Shown one piece after another: positions 16,195 to 25,270 of a stretch of DNA of 34,690 nucleotides. Under the pieces are notes generated by a model, which searched no databases, was not told where the DNA came from, and saw only the letters and a list, made by a program, of their open reading frames with translations. Location of the stretch: NCBI GenBank assembly GCA_020849175.1, contig JADLGR010000027.1:1-34690 (forward strand). Direction: 5' to 3'. Both the position numbers and the translations under genes were made by a program. The first letter of the stretch is position 1, and each line of letters starts with the position of its first letter. The stretch is from Deltaproteobacteria bacterium. Its GTDB lineage: Bacteria > Myxococcota_A > UBA9160.

Positions 16195-17139
16195 ATGACT
16201 ACAGTCCCCGCCGTGGCTGCTGCGACCCCCCCGAGCGCCGGAGGCGCCCGCGTTCTCACCGTCTCGTCGAACAAGGGCGGCGTGGGCAAGACCACCGTCG
16301 CGAGCAACCTCGCGATCTACTTCCGTGCGCTTCGCGAGGAGCTCCCGGTGCTGGTGGTCGGACTCGACGACCAGCACACGATCGATCGCATGTTCGCGCT
16401 CCGAGAGCCGCGCCCCGGAGACGGAAACCTGAAGCACGGCTTCTCGGAGCGCAGCTTCGACCGCGTCGCGCAGCTCGGGCAGTACGGTGTCCACTTTGTT
16501 CCATCTCCTCCCGACCTGATCGGCCTCAAGGCGCGCGCCGAGGACATCGGGACCCTGCGTCGCATCGTCGACCGTACGGTCTGGGACGGGGTCATCCTCT
16601 TCGACACCAAGAGTGATCTCGAAGCTCTGACGCAGAACGCGCTCGTCGCCGCCGACCGCGTCCTCGTCCCCGTGTCGGACTGGGCCTCGCTCGAGGAGGC
16701 GACGAAGATCTTCGGCTTCCTCGAACGCGTTCGTCCCGGAGCACACAAGGCGCGCGTGCTGCTCACGCTCGCCGACCTGCGCACGCGCATCGACGGCCCT
16801 GCGAGCGATCTGCGTTCCCGGCTCGAGACCGAAGTGAAAGCGCGCGGCTGGCCGCTCCACGGCACGATGCTCTCACGGAGCCCGCGCGTCGAGGCACTCA
16901 ACTCCGCGACCGAGCGCCCGCTCTCGATCCTGCACCACGCCAGAGGGACGCCGATCCATCGCCAGCTCAAGGATCTGGCCGAGGAGGTGCTTGGCGACCT
17001 CGGGCTCGGGGCGCAGACGCCATACGCGCCGCCGCCCGCTCCGGCGAGGCGCGTCGTCGTCTCGCGCGGACGCGAGCCCGAGCGCGTAGCCGACTGGAAA
17101 GAGCTGTTCATGCGCAGCCTGCGCCGCATCCAGCGCTAG
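16195..17139 (+). CDS. ParA/MinD-like P-loop ATPase (orphan)
   Basis: A 314-residue member of the deviant Walker A ATPase family. KGGVGKTT at residues 27-34 contains both the deviant and the P-loop Lys. GLDDQ follows at the Walker A' position, and VILFDTKSD stands where ParA proteins usually have a DxPP-type Walker B region. The C-terminal ~50 residues are proline- and arginine-rich and end in a basic stretch (MRSLRRIQR), which could bind DNA or membrane. ParA-like proteins position DNA, proteins or large complexes using ATP-dependent gradients. No parB gene or parS-like repeat is visible, so the cargo is unknown. The next gene starts 30 bases downstream and may share the operon. Confidence 0.83.
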   Translation: MTTVPAVAAATPPSAGGARVLTVSSNKGGVGKTTVASNLAIYFRALREELPVLVVGLDDQHTIDRMFALREPRPGDGNLKHGFSERSFDRVAQLGQYGVHFVPSPPDLIGLKARAEDIGTLRRIVDRTVWDGVILFDTKSDLEALTQNALVAADRVLVPVSDWASLEEATKIFGFLERVRPGAHKARVLLTLADLRTRIDGPASDLRSRLETEVKARGWPLHGTMLSRSPRVEALNSATERPLSILHHARGTPIHRQLKDLAEEVLGDLGLGAQTPYAPPPAPARRVVVSRGREPERVADWKELFMRSLRRIQR

Positions 17140-17169
17140 CGCAGGGCTTGCAAGGAGATCGGAGGAACC

Positions 17170-18405
17170 ATGGCGACATTCGGCATCGTGGTGGGTGGAG
17201 GACCGGCCCCGGGGATCAACGGCGTGATCGGCGCTGCCGCGCTCGTGGCCGCGCGCCGTGGTCATCGCGCGATCGGCCTCATGGACGGCTTCTCGCACCT
17301 CATGGAAGGACGGACCGACCGCGTCCGCGAGCTTCGTCCCGAAGACGTGGCGACCGTCCACTTGCAGGGCGGCTCGATTCTGCACACCTCGCGTGCAAAC
17401 CCGACGAAGAAGCCCGAGCACCTCGAAGCGGTCGTGAAGTCGCTCGGTGCACTCGGCATCGATCATCTCATCACCATCGGTGGCGACGATACGGCCTTCT
17501 CCGCGAAGCGCGTCTGCGACACGGCAGGCGGGCGAATCCAGGTGGTGCACGTACCGAAGACCATCGACAACGACCTGCCGCTGCCCGATGGCATCCCGAC
17601 CTTCGGCTTCGAGACGGCACGCGAGCACGCAGCGCACGTGGTCGCAGCGATGATCGAGGACGCGAGGACGGCTGGCCGCTGGTACTTCCTCGTGCTCATG
17701 GGCCGGAAGGCGGGATTTCTTGCGCTCGGCGCAGGGAAGGCCGCGGGCGCGACCGTGACGCTCATTCCGGAGGAGTTTCCCGCCGGCCCGATCCATCTCG
17801 AGGACGTCGTTCGCACCCTCGAAGGCGCGATCGTGAAGCGCCGCGCCGAAGGGCATGGCCACGGCGTCGCGGTACTCGCCGAGGGAATCGCGGAGCGCTT
17901 CGATCCGGCGGAGCTCGACTTCATGAAGGACGTCGAGCGTGACGAGCACGGGCACGTGCGCCTCGCCGAGGTTCCGCTGGGCAGGCTCCTGCGAACCGCG
18001 GTCGCGAGCAGCCTCGGCGCGCGCGGCGTGAAGGTCACGATCGGCGACAAGGACGTCGGCTACGAGCTGCGCTGCGTGCCGCCGACGGCGTTCGACCGCG
18101 ACTACACCCGCGACCTCGGCGTCGGAGCCGTGACGACGCTGCTCGCGGGCCAGTCGAGCGCGCTCATCACCCGGCAGGGGGCCCGGATCGTGCCGATCCC
18201 GTTCGCCGACCTCATGGACGCGAAGACGGGAAGGACGCGCGTGCGCGAGGTGGACGTTCACACCGATTCCTTCACCAGCGCGCGCGCGCTGCAAACGCGC
18301 GTCGAGCGCGGCGATCTCGAGGACGCCGCGAGGCTCTCCGAGATCGCGAAGGCGGCGAAGCTCTCTCCAGAGGACGCCCGCCGGCGGTATGCACCGATCT
18401 CCTGA
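17170..18405 (+). CDS. pfp: 6-phosphofructokinase, pyrophosphate-dependent type
   Basis: A 411-residue PfkA-superfamily protein that would phosphorylate fructose 6-phosphate in the cytoplasm. GGDDT (104-108) and PKTIDND (129-135) are the decisive motifs. ATP-dependent enzymes have GGDGS and PGTIDND; Asp107 and Lys130 here are the residues that favour pyrophosphate as phosphoryl donor. The reaction would then be reversible and serve both glycolysis and gluconeogenesis. Other family motifs include GGGPAPGIN (9-17) and MGRKAGFLALGAG. The ATG follows GGAGG by about 5 bases. The gene follows the ParA-like ATPase by 30 bases. PPi dependence is inferred from these two residues. Confidence 0.88.
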   Translation: MATFGIVVGGGPAPGINGVIGAAALVAARRGHRAIGLMDGFSHLMEGRTDRVRELRPEDVATVHLQGGSILHTSRANPTKKPEHLEAVVKSLGALGIDHLITIGGDDTAFSAKRVCDTAGGRIQVVHVPKTIDNDLPLPDGIPTFGFETAREHAAHVVAAMIEDARTAGRWYFLVLMGRKAGFLALGAGKAAGATVTLIPEEFPAGPIHLEDVVRTLEGAIVKRRAEGHGHGVAVLAEGIAERFDPAELDFMKDVERDEHGHVRLAEVPLGRLLRTAVASSLGARGVKVTIGDKDVGYELRCVPPTAFDRDYTRDLGVGAVTTLLAGQSSALITRQGARIVPIPFADLMDAKTGRTRVREVDVHTDSFTSARALQTRVERGDLEDAARLSEIAKAAKLSPEDARRRYAPIS

Positions 18406-18432
18406 CGATCTCGACACGCTCGTGAGCGGCGC

Positions 18433-18450
18433 GGCGCCGGGACCGGCGCC
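18433..18450 (+). terminator. Strong GC hairpin downstream of pfp, no T-run
   Basis: GGCGCCGG (18433-18440) and CCGGCGCC (18443-18450) are perfect inverted repeats separated by GA, 27 bases after the pfp stop. No T-run follows, so it could be a rho-independent-like stem, an mRNA-stabilising hairpin, or chance in very GC-rich DNA. Confidence 0.3.
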
Positions 18451-18569
18451 GGCGCCGTGCTGCTCCTGCTCCCCGAGACGGGGCGCCGCGAGCTCGAGGC
18501 GATCAGGGGCGAAGGGACGTGACGAGTGGCACTCCACGCGGCACGCTTCCGAGAGGGAAGGAGACGGTC

Positions 18570-19811
18570 ATGGACGAGACGAGAGAGCCGGCCAGCGGAT
18601 CGGAACGCGAGAAGCGTGCGCTCGACTGGATCACGAAGCTCGCCGATCTGCCCGAGCGCGCGGCCGGTGGTGCGTCGGAGCGTGAGGCCGCCACACGAAT
18701 CGCGAGCTGGATGGAGGAGCTCGGGGTCGCGGAGGTGAGACTCGAGCCGGTGTCTTCACGGCCGCGCTCGGGATGGGGTCTCGCCGTTCACGGCGCGGTG
18801 GCCGCGCTCGGCATCTTCGTAGGCGGATTCGTCGGGGCGGCGCTGGCGGTGCTGGCAGCGCTCTCGTTCCGGGTCGAGCTCCGCCGGCGCGGCCGCTGGC
18901 TCTCGCGGCTGCTTCCCGCGCCCGAGTCGGTGAACGTCGTCGGTTGCGTTCGTTCCGGCGCGGCGCGTGCGCGCGTCGTGCTCTCGGCGCACATCGACGC
19001 GGCGCAGGCCGGCTGGCTCTTCGCCAAGCCGCTGGCCGACTTCTTCGCGACGCGCGCGCAGCGAGCGCGTCGCTCGGGCGCACCGCCGTCAGGGCCGAAC
19101 GCGCTGCCCGAGGCGGTGCTGATCGGCGCGGCGCTCGTCGCCGTCGTGTCGTTTCTCGGCGCGTCGGGCTTTCTCATGAGCCTCGCGACGACGGTGGCCG
19201 GAGCCGCCGCTGTGCTGGTCGCGGCGCTCGGGCTCCAGTGGGCGATGGCGCCGTGCTCGCCCGGCGCGAACGACAACGCATCCGCCGTCGCGGCGATGCT
19301 GACCTGCGCCGAGCAGCTCCTCGCGCAGCTTCCGCCGGACGTCGAGGTCTGGCTGGTCGGGACCGGCGCCGAAGAGGTCGGCTGCTGTGGCATGCATGCG
19401 CTGGTCGAAGCGCATCCAGAGTGGCGCTCCGACCGCACGTTCTTCGTAAACTTCGAGTGCGTGGGCGGTGGGGCGCTCCACTGGATCCGGAGCGAAGGAA
19501 CGCTCGGCAAGACCGGCTATCCGCCGCTTCTCGTCGAGCTCGCGAGGCGCATTGCTGCGAGCGGCGCCTTCGGAGAAGTGACCCCCACCGATCTGCTGGC
19601 GGGCACCGATGGACACGTTCCGGCGCAGCACGGCCATCCGGCGCTCTCGCTGATCTCGCTGGACGAGAATGGCGTTCCGCTCAACTACCACCGGGCCGAC
19701 GACGTGCCCGAGGCGATCGATCTGGCGATGGTGGTGCGCGCGGCGGATTTCGGCGCTGCGGTCGCTGCCAGCGCCGTTCGCGGAGACGCGGGACCCATCG
19801 CCATCGTCTGA
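18570..19811 (+). CDS. M28-family zinc peptidase with internal membrane segments
   Basis: A 413-residue protein. Hydrophobic segments at about 70-99 precede the catalytic region. Zinc ligands of the M28 fold can be placed: His141 (SAHIDAAQ), Asp235 (GANDNASAVAAM), Glu268/269 (GAEEVG), Glu296 (FECVGG, or a nearby acid) and His374 (NYHRADD). A membrane hairpin (about 181-224) lies between the first and second ligands, splitting the domain. The family contains aminopeptidases and related hydrolases; the substrate is unknown. The ATG at 18570 is chosen because AAGGAGA lies just upstream; a GTG at 18519 would add 17 residues. The aminotransferase gene begins 69 bases downstream. Confidence 0.8.
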   Translation: MDETREPASGSEREKRALDWITKLADLPERAAGGASEREAATRIASWMEELGVAEVRLEPVSSRPRSGWGLAVHGAVAALGIFVGGFVGAALAVLAALSFRVELRRRGRWLSRLLPAPESVNVVGCVRSGAARARVVLSAHIDAAQAGWLFAKPLADFFATRAQRARRSGAPPSGPNALPEAVLIGAALVAVVSFLGASGFLMSLATTVAGAAAVLVAALGLQWAMAPCSPGANDNASAVAAMLTCAEQLLAQLPPDVEVWLVGTGAEEVGCCGMHALVEAHPEWRSDRTFFVNFECVGGGALHWIRSEGTLGKTGYPPLLVELARRIAASGAFGEVTPTDLLAGTDGHVPAQHGHPALSLISLDENGVPLNYHRADDVPEAIDLAMVVRAADFGAAVAASAVRGDAGPIAIV

Positions 19812-19880
19812 GATCCGTCGTCACTGCGGCCTCGCCGCACCGGAGCCGAGCCCGTAGCCTTCGCACCCAGGAGATCCGTC

Positions 19881-21203
19881 GTGGGCCACGATCCGTCCGT
19901 GTATCCCTTCGTCCCGCACGGCGGGTCGCCGCTCACCGTGGCGCGCACCGAGGGCGTGTGGCTCGTGACGGCCGATGGCCGCCGCATCCTCGATGCGGCG
20001 GGTGGTGCGATCGTCGCGAGCATCGGCCACGGGCGCGCGGAGGTCGCCGACGTCGCTGCGCGCGCGCTCGCGGAGACTACGTTCGTCGTGCCTCCGTTCG
20101 CGACCGAGAGCCGCGTCGCGCTGGTCGAGCGACTGCGCGCGCGCTGGCTTCCGCCGGGGATTACGCGCGCGATCTTCGCCTCGGGCGGCTCTGAGTCCGT
20201 CGACCTCGCGCTGCGCATCGCCCGCCAGCACCACGTGTGCGCCGGCCGCAGGGAACGCTGGAAGGTGATCGGCCGCGACCTCTCGTACCACGGGACGACC
20301 CTCGCAACGCTCGCCGTCGGCGGCCATGCCGCGCGGCGCGCCGGCTTCGAGCCGCTTCTGGCGCCGCACCCAAAAGCGCCCGCCGCCCATCCGCTTCGCT
20401 GCGCGACGTGTCGGAGCGAGGGCGGCTGTACGCTCGCGTGTGTCGACGCGGTGGAGGAGATCATCGTTCGCGAGGGTCCCGAGACGGTCGCGGCGGTGAT
20501 CGCGGAGCCGATCTCCGGGTCGACGCTCGGTGCGGTCGTCCCTCACGACGGCTACTGGCCTCGGCTTCGCGACATCACGCGTCGCCACGGCGTGCTGCTG
20601 ATCGCCGACGAAGTGATGACGGGCTTCGGACGCACGGGGCGCGAGTTTGCCGTCGATCACTTCGGTGTCGTCCCCGATCTTCTGGTCGGCGGCAAGGGGC
20701 TCGCATCGGGCTACGCGCCGATTGGCGGCGTCTACGCCTCGAAAGAGGTCGTCGCACCGATCGCCGACCGGGGTGAGGACGTCATGTTCTACACCTACGC
20801 GGCGCACCCTGCGGCGTGCGCGGTCGCAGACAAGGTGCTCGAGATCATGGAGCGTGAAGATCTCGTCGCACGCGCAGCCGAGCAGGGAGCGTACCTCGCC
20901 GAGCGTCTCGGCGGGCTGCGCGACCACCCGAACGTCGCCGAGGTGCGCGGTCGCGGCCTGCTGCAGGCCGTCGAGATCGTCCGCGACCGAGAGACGCTGG
21001 CTCCGTTTGCCCCCGAGCAGCGCATCACGACACGCGTGGTGGTGGCCGGGCTCGCGCGCGGCGTCTTCTTCTATCCTGGCGGCAGCAAGCCCGGACCCGA
21101 CGTCCTGTGTCTCGGTCCGCCCTTCATCGTCACGAAGGACGAGATCGACCGCATCGTCGACGTACTCGGCGAGTCGATCACGGCGGCGGTCGCGGCGACG
21201 TAG
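19881..21203 (+). CDS. Class III PLP-dependent aminotransferase
   Basis: A 440-residue fold-type I aminotransferase. ASGGSESVDLALRIARQ is the phosphate-binding region, DLSYHGTTLATLA the cofactor-stacking region, ADEVMTGFGRTG holds the PLP-contacting Asp, and GGKGLASGYAPIG contains the Schiff-base Lys. These fit omega-aminotransferases and aspartate aminotransferase-family proteins that act on omega-amino acids or amines with pyruvate or 2-oxoglutarate. A four-cysteine segment (CATCRSEGGCTLAC) lies near residue 180; comparable cysteine-containing segments occur in some relatives. The GTG start at 19881 has AGGAGAT about 6 bases upstream. The gene converges with the ABC exporter pair. The amino donor is not predictable. 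Confidence 0.88.
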   Translation: MGHDPSVYPFVPHGGSPLTVARTEGVWLVTADGRRILDAAGGAIVASIGHGRAEVADVAARALAETTFVVPPFATESRVALVERLRARWLPPGITRAIFASGGSESVDLALRIARQHHVCAGRRERWKVIGRDLSYHGTTLATLAVGGHAARRAGFEPLLAPHPKAPAAHPLRCATCRSEGGCTLACVDAVEEIIVREGPETVAAVIAEPISGSTLGAVVPHDGYWPRLRDITRRHGVLLIADEVMTGFGRTGREFAVDHFGVVPDLLVGGKGLASGYAPIGGVYASKEVVAPIADRGEDVMFYTYAAHPAACAVADKVLEIMEREDLVARAAEQGAYLAERLGGLRDHPNVAEVRGRGLLQAVEIVRDRETLAPFAPEQRITTRVVVAGLARGVFFYPGGSKPGPDVLCLGPPFIVTKDEIDRIVDVLGESITAAVAAT

Positions 21204-21260
21204 CGGTTCTGTCCGGCGTCTCCACCGCCGCAAACGCTACGCCGTGCTCCGCCGGCGAGG

Positions 21261-23234
21261 CTACGCCACGGCGTGGGACTGGAGCTCGACGAAGCGGCGG
21301 TACGCTCCGCCTTCGCGGGCCATCAGCTCGTCGTGGGTTCCGCGCTCGATGATGCGTCCCTCGCGCAGGAAGCAGATCTGGTCCGCGCTGCGAACGGTCG
21401 AGAGCCGGTGTGCGATCACGAGAACGAGTCGGCTGCGGCTCGCCTCGCGCAGAGCGGCGACGAGGCGCTGCTCGGTGTCGGGATCGAGCGCCGAGGTCGG
21501 CTCGTCGAGAACGAGGATCGGCGCGTCGCGAACGAGCGCCCGTGCAATCGCGAGCCGCTGCTTCTGGCCCACGGAGAGCTTGCCGCCTCCGCGTCCGAGG
21601 CGCGTGCGGTAGCCGTTGGGAAGGCGCTGGATGAACTCGTCGGCGCCCGCGAGCGTTGCGGCCTGTCGCACCTCGGCGTCGGACGCCTCGGGCCGCCCGA
21701 TCCGGATGTTGGCCTCGACCGTATCGTCGAAGAGCAGCGTCTCCTGGAAGACGAACGAGACCTGCGGGCGAAGCGATTCGAGACACACCGTCTCGACGTC
21801 GGTTCCGTCGAGCAGCACCCGGCCCGACGTCGGCGAGAGGAAGCGCGGAACGAGGTACGCGAGTGAGGTCTTCCCTGCGCCGGCCGGGCCCACCAGCGCC
21901 GTCACGCGGCCCACGGCCGCCTCGAGGTCGATGCCACGCAGCGCGGCCGTTCCGTCGGCGTAGTCGAGGCTCACGTTCTCGAGCCGCAGGCCCTCGCGCA
22001 CGGGCGGGAGCACTCCCGCTCCCGGGTGGTCCGTCTCTCCCGGCAGATCCATGAGAAAGAACACACGGTGCAGGCCGATCGACGACTCCTGCACGCGGAT
22101 CCAGAGCGCGCCGAGGTCGACGCACGCGCCGACGATCAGCAGGAAGTAGGTGAACAGGACGGCGAAGTCTCCCGGTGAGAGTGCGCCTTCGATCACGAGA
22201 TCCGTCACGTACAGGAAGACGAAAGCGCCGAGCAGGACGCCGGGGACGGCACCGGCGAGCGTCGCGAAGATGCCGACCCGGAGCAGCTCACGGAAGGTCG
22301 AGAAGCCAGCGGCGCTGTCGTCGTCGAAGCGCCGTCGCTCGCGGCCTTCGCCTCCAAGGCTCTGCACCGCGAGAATGTTCGCGAGGCTCTCCTCGGCGGA
22401 CGACGTAGTGCTCGCGCCGGCCTTGCGCGCGCGTTCGGCGCTTCGCCGCACACGGCCGGTGAAGGGCAGCGTGGCGACGAACACGATCGGAATGAAGGCC
22501 AGGCCACACAGCGCGAGCAGCGGATGGTCGCCGTAGACTCCCGCGATCGTCCCGGCGACGAGCGCCACGCTGAGCGGAGCCGCAACGGGCGTGAGCAGCA
22601 GCCGGTAGCAGGCCTCCGTGATGGATGGCGTGTCGTACATCACGCGGTACACCGCGTCGCCGATGCGTTCGTCGTCGAACGCGGTCATCGGCAGGGAGTG
22701 AATGCGTTCGAACAGCCGAGAGCGGTAGTGGTGGTTGAGATCCTGCGTGAGTCGGATCGTCCAGCGGAAGTCGAAGTAGCCGAGTAGTCCGCCAGCGAGG
22801 CTGAAGCCGGCATTCGCCTGGTTCTCGGTCCGTGTCGCGATGTCCTGGCCTCCCGCGAGGTACGCGTCCATGCGGTCGTTCTCGCTGGCGCCGGCGCCGA
22901 TTGCGCCGATCAGGAGGAGCAGGAGCGTCTGCGCCCCGATGGTCCAGAAGAGGATCGTCTCGGGCGTAGCACCCGCGAGCGGTGCGAGCAGAGGCCTGAC
23001 GAAGAACGGGTAGGGCGTCACGGCCTGGCCGATCGGGGTCGCCTCGATCACGTGATCGATCACGATCTTCACCGGCCAGGGCAGGAGCAGGAACGGAAGC
23101 AGGCTGACGACGACGAGCCCGAGCTTGATCACGAAGCGACCGCGCAGCGGTCCGACGTAGCGCAGCGCTCGGCGCAGCAGGAGCGCGGACTCCCGGCCGG
23201 AGATTCGCTCGCGCTCCTCGAAGTCGGCTCTCAC
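21261..23234 (-). CDS. ABC exporter half-subunit (membrane domain plus ATPase), second of a pair
   Basis: A 657-residue fusion of a type IV (MsbA-like) six-helix membrane domain and an ATPase domain. Walker A GPAGAGKTS is at about 449-457, signature LSVGQ at 553-557, Walker B ILVLDE at 573-578 and the switch His at 609, so its ATP site looks intact. The long membrane domain includes an extended loop (GAGASENDRMDAYLAGG). The GTG start at 23234 overlaps the stop of the upstream exporter gene (GTGA). A longer open frame runs through the upstream gene in another frame. The two genes most likely encode a heterodimeric exporter, perhaps of a lipid, peptide or drug. Confidence 0.9.
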   Translation of the reverse strand: MRADFEERERISGRESALLLRRALRYVGPLRGRFVIKLGLVVVSLLPFLLLPWPVKIVIDHVIEATPIGQAVTPYPFFVRPLLAPLAGATPETILFWTIGAQTLLLLLIGAIGAGASENDRMDAYLAGGQDIATRTENQANAGFSLAGGLLGYFDFRWTIRLTQDLNHHYRSRLFERIHSLPMTAFDDERIGDAVYRVMYDTPSITEACYRLLLTPVAAPLSVALVAGTIAGVYGDHPLLALCGLAFIPIVFVATLPFTGRVRRSAERARKAGASTTSSAEESLANILAVQSLGGEGRERRRFDDDSAAGFSTFRELLRVGIFATLAGAVPGVLLGAFVFLYVTDLVIEGALSPGDFAVLFTYFLLIVGACVDLGALWIRVQESSIGLHRVFFLMDLPGETDHPGAGVLPPVREGLRLENVSLDYADGTAALRGIDLEAAVGRVTALVGPAGAGKTSLAYLVPRFLSPTSGRVLLDGTDVETVCLESLRPQVSFVFQETLLFDDTVEANIRIGRPEASDAEVRQAATLAGADEFIQRLPNGYRTRLGRGGGKLSVGQKQRLAIARALVRDAPILVLDEPTSALDPDTEQRLVAALREASRSRLVLVIAHRLSTVRSADQICFLREGRIIERGTHDELMAREGGAYRRFVELQSHAVA

Positions 23235-25198
23235 GAGATCGCCCCGGCGCGCGTACTCGCCGTCTCCGCCTCGACGAGCCTGCGGTACGCGCCGTCTACC
23301 CGGGCCATCAGCTCGTCGTGCGTTCCGCTCTCGACCACGCGCCCGTCGGCCATCGAGACGATGCGGTCGGCGCGGCGGATGGTCGAGAGGCGGTGGGTGA
23401 TCAGGAGAATCGCTCGCTCGCGGCCCCACGCGGCGAGGTTCTCGAGCACGCGCATCTCGGTCTCGGCGTCGAGCGAGGCCGTCGGCTCGTCGAGGACGAG
23501 GATCGGCGTGTCCTTGAGCACCGCGCGCGCGATCGAGAGGCGCTGGCGCTGACCCGTCGAGAGCTTGGTGCCGCGCTCACCGAGCAGCGTGTCATGGCCC
23601 TGCGGCAGGCGCTCGATGAACTCGTTCGCGCACGCGATGCGAGCGGCCTCGCGGACGGCGGCGTCCGACGCGTCGGGAACCGCGTAGCGGATGTTCTCAC
23701 GAACCGTCGTTCCGAAGAGCAGATTCTCCTGTAGCGCGATCGCGACTCTCGCGCGAAGACTCGCGAGGGTGAGCTTCCGAACGTCGCTGCCGTCGATCTC
23801 GATGCTGCCCGCCTCGGGGTCGAAGAGGCGCAGCAGGAGCGCCATCAGCGTGCTCTTGCCCGATCCGGTCGGCCCGACGATGGCGGTGATCGTCCCGACC
23901 TTCGCCTCGAGGCTCACGTGGTCGAGGGCGAGGCGGTCTTCGCGGTAACGGAAGCTCACGTCGCGGAACACGACGCCATGGCGGACCGTCTCGAGCGGGA
24001 GGGCGCCGGGGGCGTCGCGGACGTCGGGCTCGAGATCGAGCAGCTCGAATACGCGGTCGAGGCCGATCGCGATGTCCTGGACGCGACCCCAGGTCGTGAA
24101 CATCCGTCGCACCTGATCGGCGCCTCCGGCGAAGTTCATCTTGATCCCGTTGAACAGGCCGAGGTTCCAGGCCGTGAAGCCGAAGGCCGCGAGCAGGCGC
24201 CGGGCGAAGAGGGGATCGCCTGCATGCGTCTCGAGCGCGGCGAAGGCCGTGCTGGCGAGCATCGCGATGCCCGCGGTCCAGAAGATCTCCATGCCGAAGA
24301 TCGCGAGCAGGCTGCGTGCCTCGAAGGCACGCGCGAAGGCCGCGCGCGAGCGCTCTTCGAAGCGCGCCTGCGCCGTCGCCTCGGCGCCGTAGGCTTTGAG
24401 GACCTTGATGCCGGCGAGAGTCTCCTGGATCGAGGACGTGAGGTCGCTGTTCGCTTCGCGCGCAGCGCGGAAGCGGACACGCATGCGACGCGAGAAGAAG
24501 CCCCCGAGCAGCAGTGCAGGGGGCCAGACGGCTGCGAGCATCACGGCGAGCCATGGATCGAAGCAGAAGACGAGAGCGATCGAGAACAGGTAGCGAGCTG
24601 CGGCGGCGAGCGGCGTGAGGATGAGCACTTCGATGAGCTGCGTCACCATCGCGCTGTCCTGATACAGCCGGTAGATGGCGTCACCCACCTTGCTGTCCGC
24701 GTGGAAGCGCAGCGAGAGCGATTGCAGGCGGTCGACGAGATCGAGGCGAAGCGTCTGGTTGACGCGCTGCAGGATCCAGACCTGGTAGTACCAGAGAGCG
24801 AGGAAGAGCGGCATCGTCACGAGCCCCGCGCCGACGCCGAGCCCTACGGTGCGGAGTGCGACTGCGCGCCGCAGGTCCGGCGCGAGCTCGGCGACGTGGA
24901 CCGTGAGCGCCGGGTCGAAGCGCAGGAGAGCGGCCTCCACGGCCGTGAGCGGAGCGCCCTGCAACACACGGGTCCAGAACAGATCGAAGAGCAAGAAGGC
25001 GATCGGGGCCAGGCAGACCGCGACCGCTGCGAAGCCGACCACGAGGCGAACGACGTGCCCGCGGACCGGGACGAGCAAGCGCAGACAGCGCAGCAGGATG
25101 CCGATCACGAGGCGAAAGTGGAGCCGGTCTCCGGTACCGCCGCCGCCGAGGCGACGCAGCGACTCGCGGCTCTCTCGCTCCGCAGTCTCCGGATTCAT
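23231..25198 (-). CDS. ABC exporter half-subunit (membrane domain plus ATPase), first of a pair
   Basis: A 655-residue protein with the same architecture as its partner. Walker A GPTGSGKST is at about 442-450, signature LSTGQ at 546-550, Walker B ILVLDE at 566-571 and switch His at 602. Neither subunit shows the degenerate catalytic Glu common in asymmetric heterodimeric exporters. The ~25 residues before the membrane domain are charged (RESLRRLGGGG). The ATG at 25198 is chosen over a TTG at 25207; neither has a strong ribosome-binding site. The upstream hydratase-family gene ends 72 bases away on the same strand. The substrate is unknown. Confidence 0.9.
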   Translation of the reverse strand: MNPETAERESRESLRRLGGGGTGDRLHFRLVIGILLRCLRLLVPVRGHVVRLVVGFAAVAVCLAPIAFLLFDLFWTRVLQGAPLTAVEAALLRFDPALTVHVAELAPDLRRAVALRTVGLGVGAGLVTMPLFLALWYYQVWILQRVNQTLRLDLVDRLQSLSLRFHADSKVGDAIYRLYQDSAMVTQLIEVLILTPLAAAARYLFSIALVFCFDPWLAVMLAAVWPPALLLGGFFSRRMRVRFRAAREANSDLTSSIQETLAGIKVLKAYGAEATAQARFEERSRAAFARAFEARSLLAIFGMEIFWTAGIAMLASTAFAALETHAGDPLFARRLLAAFGFTAWNLGLFNGIKMNFAGGADQVRRMFTTWGRVQDIAIGLDRVFELLDLEPDVRDAPGALPLETVRHGVVFRDVSFRYREDRLALDHVSLEAKVGTITAIVGPTGSGKSTLMALLLRLFDPEAGSIEIDGSDVRKLTLASLRARVAIALQENLLFGTTVRENIRYAVPDASDAAVREAARIACANEFIERLPQGHDTLLGERGTKLSTGQRQRLSIARAVLKDTPILVLDEPTASLDAETEMRVLENLAAWGRERAILLITHRLSTIRRADRIVSMADGRVVESGTHDELMARVDGAYRRLVEAETASTRAGAIS

Positions 25199-25270
25199 CC
25201 GAGCCAAAGGTCCCGCACCGGCATTCGAGCGTACGGTAGGAGGGGCGGAGCCGCCGGGCCACGCACCGCC

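Noticed and set aside
21261-25198. Asymmetric exporter with one degenerate ATP site
   Set aside because: Walker A, signature, Walker B Glu and switch His are intact in both subunits; only the signature varies (LSVGQ/LSTGQ).
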